From: Blastobasis lacticolella
Taxonomy: Eukaryota; Arthropoda; Insecta; Lepidoptera; Blastobasidae
DNA length: 64,000 nucleotides
Direction of reading: 5' to 3'
NCBI GenBank assembly: GCA_905147135.1
Contig: LR990048.1
Location: forward strand, 1,844,563 to 1,908,562
In this document: in pieces, positions 23,720 to 33,600 of the stretch
Numbering within the stretch: the stretch's first letter is position 1
Layout: the number at the start of each line of letters is the position of its first letter
Program-made: the position numbers and the translations under genes
Notes under the pieces: generated by a model
Databases searched by the model: none
Seen by the model: only the letters and a program-made list of their open reading frames with translations
What the model was told of the DNA's origin: nothing

Positions 23720-24165
23720 TTAATCATCACCTCAGCTGTAGGACGTCCAGTGAACATAGACTATCTCCACGCCTTCAACACCGATCGACTTTTACAACCA
23801 CTCGCTAAGATTTTTACAACCTTCCCGTATGGGTTGTCTTATTTAGCAAAGGCGCCAGTCAAGAACCTTTCTGGCCTATCCAAATTAATACCACCACATC
23901 TGCAAAGCCTTGGATTATTTTCCGTAATAATGTCACACGTACGAATCCTATTCTTTGTCTGTCAACCCTCCGAGCTCCATAGTATCTTGCATCATCACCT
24001 TATCTGCTGGAAAACGCCCACAGCTCATAGCATAGGCCTCTCCAAAAGATCTCTACAAGGTCGCTCCTGTGCAATCCGCACTCAGCCGGTACTTGTGATC
24101 TTTACCAGCAAACCACCTTGCGGGAGGCCTGTTCGGCTGCATCTCCCGTACCTTGCAAACTAGAT
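23720..24165 (-). mobile_element. Decayed LINE 3' end fragment
   Basis: Has ATCACCTCAGCTGTAGGACG (the 'GTCCACTGCTG' type end) and a later second copy with CATAGGCCTCTCCAAAAGAT. The plus-strand 137-codon open frame here is not a gene, because it crosses the LINE in the wrong sense. Confidence 0.5.
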
Positions 24166-24642
24166 GCGAACTTACCATATATTCTCAATCCACATAAATT
24201 TCACAATAATACGAAATCGCATTTAAAAAGCCATGGATCTATGACGTCAAGATTTTGAAGGGTTGGAGATAATATTATATCAGAGTAATCTCCTGGAATT
24301 TTTCGATGTAGACTGGCTTTTTCCATTACCTCATTGTCACCAAGCTATTGATTACTATCATCTGGTTTTCGCAAACACCTGTCACAATACATAGTAATCA
24401 TATCTTTTGGATACGATCTTGATACTTCACCATTGAACAAGTTTGAGATCTTTGTTATCTCGGATCTTTATTATGTTGTGATACGTTCTGCAGTATATAG
24501 ATATACGTCAATTTTTCAGATAGCGTTATGCTCTCCAACGAATATTTAGAATCTCTGATAGTGTATACATCTTCATCTTTGTATACACTAGAAACAAAGT
24601 GATTTATATTTTTAATATTAAAAGTGTTAATTTTTTTGAAAT
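24166..24642 (+). promoter_or_regulatory. Probable promoter / 5' UTR region of gene 2
   Basis: This AT-rich region precedes ATG 24643. No clear TATA box or initiator could be chosen from sequence alone. Confidence 0.3.
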
Positions 24643-27600
24643 ATGGCTTTAAAAGGATGGAGGCGGATTTTAAATAAAGGTTAGTGTAATTTAGGTTATT
24701 TATACTTGCGCTTACTTACTTTTTCTCAAGTTTAGTCTAAGATTGAAATTTCGTATTAAGATTTTAAATTATTATATTAAGGTCTAGCTTTTCCATTATT
24801 TAAACTCAAGTTCATGTAAGTAATGCAAGTAAGTAATGGTTGCATAAGTAAGGCAATTCAAATGTACTTGTACTTACTACAAAATACGAGACGAAGTGTT
24901 TATAAATTAGCCCTCTATTATTTTTAATATTATGTAGGTACTTATTACATGCGGGATTAAAATTATCAGACCTACATTTCTTCGTAGTTTTAAACTTCAC
25001 ATTTCTTCTTTCAGTGATGTTCATACCCCAGCGGTATGTTCTGGGTATCATGGGTCTGTTTGCTTTGGCCAACTCCTTCACAATGAGGGTGTGCCTTAGC
25101 ATGACCATCACTCAAATGGTTCTCCATACTGCACCATCTGAACATATTGTTGGAGAAACATGCCCTGATCCCTATACTGAAGGGAACGTCACCGAAACAA
25201 CGTCGAATGAAACGATCGTGTATCAGGTAAATGAACTCGTTAGAGGTTTTGGGTCTTGAAATGTAACTTCATTTTGTTTGCTACATATTGCTTGATTAAA
25301 CGTAAGGGGTAAGGTATGTATGTACATAGCTCGGGAAGCAGTGTATAAAATAACTCTTTTATTTTTATTTTATTTTACATATAACACCCAGACCGTAACA
25401 GAAATTAAAATTCATAATTTAAATGTCTGCTATGTGGGGAATCGTACTCGGGACCTTGCGTGGCAGACTGAATGTTAACCAACTGAAACACTCAGCAAAT
25501 GAACGTTATCAGTCTTGAAGTTATAAGATAAATCATGAATTTCTCAATCAATTGAAAACGCGATAACCAAAAATCATTACCTCTCAAAATAAAATAGAAT
25601 ATTTCAATGCACCATGATTCTACTTTTCAAAAGCAGTACAAAATTAATAATTCATAAAAATAAAGATAAGGAAACTCATTAGTTGTTTGTCAACAGCTTT
25701 GAAATACGACAATGAGATAGCAGTTTAATTCGGTCGCTTGACTGCTTTAGCTTATTCCAAGGTTGCCTAAAAAAGTTTATCGTAGATTCTAAATTTTACA
25801 TAATTCTGCGGGACATTTTACTGTTCATCATCGTCATCATCTGCATCATCATCATCTGCTTCCCCCTTGTCTTTGTGGCATCAGTATCCATCAGAACGTA
25901 AGACCGCACCCCATTTGATAGATAGATGGACGACAGACGACAAAATTTCCTTATTCATTAAATAAATTCATTCGACATTTTGTTTGTTATAGCAGACATC
26001 GTATCTATTTCATTAATAATGAGAGAAAAATGATTGCTAGATTATTGGCATTTAATATTTTTAATTCTACTGACATCTTAATATAAAGTTGACATAATCA
26101 ATTCTATTGTACCTACTTACTTATTATGATTTTTTTTAAATATATTTATTTTTTTGCAATTAAATTTGACAACGTCTAAAGACTGCATTAATATTTACGT
26201 AAGATACCTATATAATATATAGGTAGAACAATTTGTTATCTATCTTCTTCAGAATGGTCAAAATTCAAAACCTGGATAACTTACCTACTTAGAGGTAGGT
26301 ACTACATTATTTTTAGTGTGCAGGCACTAATCTTGCCATAAAGTGGCTTTTGTTGATCTATTTCAATTGTCTATTGTTAAATTAAAATGTATTGATAGTA
26401 GATATAATGTATTATTAGACATACTAAGGATATAATTTATTATTAGAAATAAGAATGAATACAATTGAATTTATTACCTAGCTAACTATAGAATAAGTAT
26501 TTAAGTGTATTGACATCAATAAGTGTATTGTATATAAGTGTGTTGAATAAAGAATTTTGAACTTCTGAACTTGAACTTTGAACCCTGTGAGAGACAAGAT
26601 AAGTCGTCTATCGTATCGTGTGTCCTACCACTGATACACACCAAAGTCGCCGATCCGATAGCACATGTTAGTTTGTTGTTGGGGGTAAAGTCTGTAGCAG
26701 CACCTCATATCAAGTCGAAAACATTTTGTAGGCGTCGTGTGGCGGCGACACATAATCTAGCATAAGGCTTATCATCTTTATCATCATCATCTTAGTGTCT
26801 ATTCCGAACAGGGTCAGCTTTCCAACTTTTCTCCCTCCACTTCATTCGGTCTTCTGCATACACACGTCGTAGGCCATTGGCTCCAGCGTCCGACTTGTCG
26901 ATGTCAATCCAGCGCTTCCTGGACCTCTCGCGGTATCTCTAGGAATCTCAGACTAATTTTCATTATAAATTTCCAGGGTCGAGATCGATACGACTGGGAT
27001 GAAGCCACTCAGGGTTTTCTTCTCAGCGCTTTCTACTATGGCTACGTGATCACCCACTTACCTGGTGGGTTGTTAGCTGAAAGGTTCGGCGGTAAATGGA
27101 CGGTGGGCTTTGGCCTGTTGTCCACTTCCATAGCAACTGTACTTAGTCCTTGGGCAGTGGATGTCGGAGGAGCAACCGGACTGTTCATCATCAGAGTTAT
27201 TGAGGGATTTGGTGAGGTTGGTATTTTTGGTAAATATTTTTTTTTAGGCGGCTGATTTATCTTTTGCTGATACTTTTATGCTTACCCTAAACCAGCATAA
27301 ACGGAGATAAAATTGCTAACCGTGTGCATGGAGATGCCTTCTGTATGTTTTTAAAGTTGAAGTTGTATGGGGACAGGTATATGAGAAGACATGGTACAAA
27401 ATTTTTGGGTATCAGTTCTTAATTATGGACAACTAGCGATCCGCCCCGGTTTTGCACGGATGCTATCGGGGTTTCTTTATCATAGTTATTTTAAAATGCA
27501 TGTATTAATAATAATATTAAATAAATATGCTTTAAGAAATTCACTCAAACTCAAACTCAAAGTAAGCAAAGCTTGTGTTTTTAAATACATCCTATTCAAT

Positions 27601-30600
27601 ACACCTATAATAAATACTACACCCAGACCTTAAAATTCATCATTTCAATTTCTGCTTGGCGGGGAATCGAACCTGGGACCTCTGCGTGGCGACCGGCACG
27701 TTAACCAACTGAACCACTCAGGTCGTCAAATTATATCTACTTAAAAAAGAAGTTCTCTAAAAGTTCGTGAAAACTGCATGGAAATCTGTTACCTGGTTAG
27801 GAGTTAGTGGAAATATAGATAGATAGACAAACAGACACGAAAAGCGACTTTTTATACTAGTTAAGGATGTAGATTACCATTAACACAAACATCGCATAAC
27901 CATCCACCGTGGCCGGCCTATACATGTGTAACACAACCAGAGGGTCTTGCCACTGTCTCTTCTTCACTGTGTCTCGTTATTTTATTTCTCCTAGCAGGTT
28001 ACACAATAGATTACACAAATAGATAACGCTGCTGCCTTTTTTGCAAGATCAAGGTCTCAAACGATATACCTCCATGACCAAGAACTACAATATAAATCAA
28101 AATCTTGTACTTTGTGAAAGATGAATTACGATCTAGAAGTTGAAATACTTTAAAACAAGTAATCCAACATCAGTTGCAATCATAGTTACATTTAAACTTT
28201 ACACAAGAACTCTTACTAGATTATTTTACTTTTCAGGGCCCCGTTACACCAGCTTTTGTTCTGTTACTGGCTAGGTGGGTGCCTCCATCTGAAAGGTCTC
28301 GCTTTGGAGCCATGATCTTCGGTGGTGCTCAAGTCGGTAACATCCTTGGACCTTACCTCTCTGGAATCCTCTTGGCTGATGGCGGAGATTGGGCAAACGT
28401 CTTCTATGTCTTCGGCGGCCTTGGAATTATATGGTTCATATTTTGGGTAAGTCATGTTTTTGATAATGACTCTTGTAAGAGTCGTTTCGTCTTTTGTAAG
28501 AATCGATAAGTATTAATTAAAGTTGTATAAATTTTTTAATCAGTTCTCATAAAACTACATATAAAACAGACCACATCAACAGCCCACTACTGTTCACTAC
28601 TGGACTCGAACTTCATTACCTGACCTGCCGAATTCTGTATCATGGCCACATGACTCTGAACCCTCGCGCGCTAGCACAACCGGTACATTAACGCCAAGAT
28701 GACCATACACTTAATCAAATTTTATGCGCCATTATCATACTTATTATCATTATTACAGTCGCTGCTATGCTACAGTACACCGAATTCACACCCTTTCATC
28801 TCGGACGAAGAGAAAGATTATCTGAACCGAAACATAATGGCTTCCGGACTCCATAAGAAGTTAGACCCCGTGCCATTCAAGGCGATATTGCGATCGGCGC
28901 CGCTTTGGGTGCTCGTTATGGCAGCTGTAAGTACTCGAATTGTAAGGAATTTATCTATGAAAGGAAATTCTTGGGCGTTAAGGACCCATGTGATAGATAC
29001 GTAACAAAAATATATCCTATGTGGCATAAGACGATCCGAGAAGAGCTGCAGGTGGAGGTTATTTATAGATACGGCAAGGAGGCCACACAGGTTTTTATAG
29101 TAAGGGGGAAGAGAGGTCAATAGGGAAAAATTTATGTGAGATGTACGAAACTGCCCCATTACAGTTCGAAGTGCATATATTTTCCAAACACATGATTGGG
29201 TATGAAAGAATAATTCTAACGCTTTTGTATGGTATCATGTGTTATGGAAGTATGTGCCTATTTTGAAATTAAATGGAGAAGTTTTGTGCATATAGCGGAA
29301 ATTTTCTGATATTGACTATGATTTTTCTTCCCCCTTAGTCTTCATTTAGTAATATTCCCATCAGGGCTTTTTATCTTTCCTGACAATGAAGCTGTCACAG
29401 TCATTCCATTAGACTGAAGACACGGTAAAAAACAAGAAAAAAAATCTTTACTGACGCGACGTTTATTATCTTCCATCGTTCTAGTCGGCAACTTTTGGTT
29501 AACATGATAAAATAATAAATAAATATAAATAATCGTGGACAAATTCACACAACGCCATCTAGCCCAAAAGTAAGCAAAGCTTGTGTTATGGGTGCTAGAT
29601 AACTAATAAACTGCTTATATGCTTTTTAAATACATATTTATTATACATAGAACACCCAGACTCGTAACAGAAATTAACGTAACATCATTTCAATTTCTGC
29701 CCGGCCGAGAATCGATCCCGGGACCTCTTGCGTGGCAGACCGCCTGTTGACCACTGAACATCTCAGGTCGTCTGGATGGACATGGTTGGTCCCGCTGACC
29801 AATATTTGTTAACGGGCCCGTCCCTCAGCAGGTGAGGGATAATACTACGAAAAATATGTGGGATATTTTACGTAGTATTATAATTCGAAAGTGATCTATA
29901 ACTCTTCATGCCTAAACATACGAAAAAGATAGCTAGATTGGGGTCTGGAACCTATTCCTATGTCCTACCATAGGCTACTCTTTATCCTCCCTCCTCTCCC
30001 ACTTGCGCGATATAATATGTAACCACTTGATGCTAATGAAGATTGTAATCATTTTCCAGGTCGGCCATGACACCGGTTACTTCACAATGATCACTGATCT
30101 CCCGAAGTACTTCTCAGATGTCCTCAAGTTCAATATCAAGGATACAGGCCTGATATCCGCCTTGCCTTACATTGCTATGTACGTCTTTTCCTTCATCTTC
30201 GCGGGACTTTGCGACCTCTGCATAAGGAAGAGATGGCACAGCATCACTACTGGCAGGAAAATTTACACCACAGTGTGTAAGTCGATTTCCATTTTTTTAC
30301 GTTAAGTGTTATAATGTTAAACGGGAGACGAGCACTCCATGGAGAATAGTTATTGCTGGCTGTGGACATCAACAGCACCAAGGGCTGTATTTTTGCACCA
30401 TTAAAATTGCATAAAAATTGAGGTGGTCTTATCGCTTTTAGCGATCTCTTCCAGAGAACTTTTAGGCAAACGTAACTAATCACGTGTAAGATGACTCAAC
30501 ATGTCAGCGTCTATTTACTCATTCCAAAATATTTCGTCACCTTATCTAATCAAGCAATATTTTCCTTTATGGTGTGTATAATCCGCGTCTCGAAGAGACT

Positions 30601-33600
30601 TGTCAAATGGCAGTAGCGAGGATTTCGCGCAGGTAATCGCCTACTAAGCAAGTCGAACCACGCGACCCGCCAAGTCTCTTCTTATTTGACACTAGTTGTA
30701 CCATAAATGTTTTGAATGACTCAATATCGGATGTTGATTTTTAAATAAATAAATAAATAAATAAAAAGGTATTTATTTAGCATTTAGATTACATATAAAA
30801 AAAATAACATAAAATTAAAATAAATTAAACCAGAGAAAAAATAATAATAAAAAAAAAAAAAAAAAAAATTATATAAACACTAAACGCTAAAGAGGCCAAA
30901 GCTCAGTTCCGCAGATACGCGAAGGTGCCTACGGGCCGGGCCTGCTATTCTGCCTTGGCCTACAAAATTACACAGAATAAAATTTAACAAAAAAAACGAT
31001 CACGAATTTAAATCGTCTTTCAATCTAAAATTTACCCGTAAGGTGCCAATTTTACAAGCTTTTATCTTGCAATGTATTCAGGTCAAATGTTGAAGCCTAC
31101 ATTTTTTTATACTATATACCTACATATATAGGTATGTTGTTTTGTAGGTACTATGTTTATTTCTGCCTTTAGACAATATGACCATCATAATCCTGGTGGC
31201 GGCTACCACGCGGCACGCGAGGCCCCGGGGTCTGCCTCTTAGACATGATTATTAGTAATAATATTATTTTATCTGAGACACGACATATTGTTTGTGATAG
31301 CTAGGATCATAGTATTCTCCCTCAACGGGTGTTGGTCTTTAATTGTATTTAAATTGTACCTGTTTCTACCGCCGCTTACAAGCAGGCCACAAAAAAAACG
31401 ATCACGCATTTTAAGGAAATCTTTTTCTTTATCCTCAACAGCGTCTTCCGTACCAGCTGTCTTTATTATTTTGGCCTCGTATTCTGGATGTAACCGGTAC
31501 GCTGCGGTTGGCCTCTTCATAGCCTCTATGGCGTTCATGGCGGGCTTCTATAGCAGTGTCAAAATCAACGCCATGGATATTGGTCCCAACTACGCTGGCA
31601 CATGCTCGGCGTTAGTGAATGGGCTAGCTGCAGTCTCGGGGATCATATCGCCTTACCTAATAGGATTGTTGACGCCTGATGTAAGTATTTTAGCTTTAAT
31701 TCTAACATGTGATTGCTCTATGCTTTTAGACAGGCGCATGAGTACTGATAAGCATAAAAAGGTTGATGAATGTGGATGTTTGTTGAGACCGTGTGCCAAA
31801 ATGGTCTCATGTTAATTTTTTATTCAATCCCGTGAATCTCAATAGGCAGAAAGCTCGCCAGGAGTCGACGAAACATTACGCCTACAACTTTTGCACTCAG
31901 GTTTCATAATACAAATGTCCTTAAGCAAATACCACCGCGAGGACTGTGCTGTGGCTTATGACATTCTTTGAAACCGGAACATTGTAAAATACTTGCCTAG
32001 AATATTATTTCTATGACCGGAAAACAACTACGCAATTATCACTATTGTTTCTTATCCATTTCAATGCCATGTTTACTTATTTATTTTCTGCGTGATCAAC
32101 CTAAATCAACTGTATCGTTATCGCTTTTGCATAATGAAGGAACAAACATTAAATAAACAAACAAAAATTTGAAAACACGTGCTTGGGGCTTTTATCCTTA
32201 TTTATATCGAAATATTTATTTCATATAACCATAAACAAAGTTGAACAACAAAACCAACTTGATTCTGACTTACGTGTGTAAATTAGATGATGCGTCGGTG
32301 TCCGAGTGGTTAAGGTATCCAACTCGTAAGCGAGAGGTACCGGGTTCAAACTCCACTGCGGCCATGTACCAATGACTCTTTTCTGAGTTATGTACATTAG
32401 ATGAATGCTAACCGATGCTCTTACGGTGAGGAAAAGCATCGCGTTGAAACCTGCACATTTAGGCGACTACAATCTGGTCAGATTTCTTTGTTAACAGGGT
32501 CCAGAGGTCAGATGTTGCTCAACCTTAATTTCTTGATATGCCAAATTCTGGATCATGGTCAAGGCGGACCCCGGACCCTCGCGCGCGAGAGCACAACCTG
32601 GATATTAACGCTAAAATGATTAGAGATAGCTGGAGGAGGACTTCGGTATTCCAATCCAAAGATGTACACAAGCTACTCTTTATTGAAATACGCGTGAATG
32701 GATACACAAAAGCCAAATAATTTGCTCCACTAAATTCAACGTGGTGGGCAAAAAAGGAAATCAAGTTTTTCGTGCATTTTTTGCGCAGTAGCTGCAAATT
32801 TTGGCAAGGTTGGTAACTGGTCCGATTAGCAGATTAGGTCAAAGTTCTTCTTCCTAAAAATTGGTCACGTTTTGCTCGTTAATTCCAGTGACTATGTCAA
32901 ATTAGGCACTGTGTTTCGCTGCGTTTCCTGTTAGCGGGAAGTGGGAAAAATTTTTTGGCGACCTCCTTTTTTAACAAGATAATAGTGGTAGACTCATTTT
33001 CGACATTGAAAGAATACGCTTTTCTTTTTTTATGTTATACGGCAGATAACAGGCAAACGGGCACCTGATGGAAAGTGGTCACAGTCGCCTATGGACATAA
33101 GCAACACCAGGGGAGTTACCAATGCTTTGCCCGTCTCTGAAGAGACCTCTAATAACTCTTGAACGATCCCATGTCATATAGGTTTTAAGACTTTCGTGGT
33201 TATTCACTACACTTTCACTACACATATTATCGGGTTTGTTACCACGGTTAAACAAAACGAACAATTGTCGACCGCATGAAGGAGCATATAAGAGCTGTAA
33301 GGAACAACGACGCACAGAAGTCGGCCATAGCACAACACCTGACTCAAAGCGAAACGAATCATTGGATCGAGTTACATAACCCCCAAGTACTGTCGACGGA
33401 ACGTCACTATATACCACGCCTAGTGCGAGAGGCAATAGAAATAACGAAATACAAAAACTTTAATCGTGAAGATGGGTTTAAACTGTCCAGTGCGTGGAAT
33501 CCAGTGTTAAATGTATACAATCGTAAAAGTAGATCGATTTCAGTTTCGCGTAAAGACGTAGTGAGTTTCGTGTGTCGCGGGAATCAAGCGAGTAACAATG

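Noticed and set aside
23750..24163. 137-codon plus-strand open frame between genes 1 and 2
   Set aside because: It overlaps a minus-strand LINE 3' end and is antisense to it. No domain recognised.
33079..33435. 118-codon minus-strand open frame over the Penelope-like insert
   Set aside because: It spans the insertion junction and runs antisense to the GIY-YIG frame.
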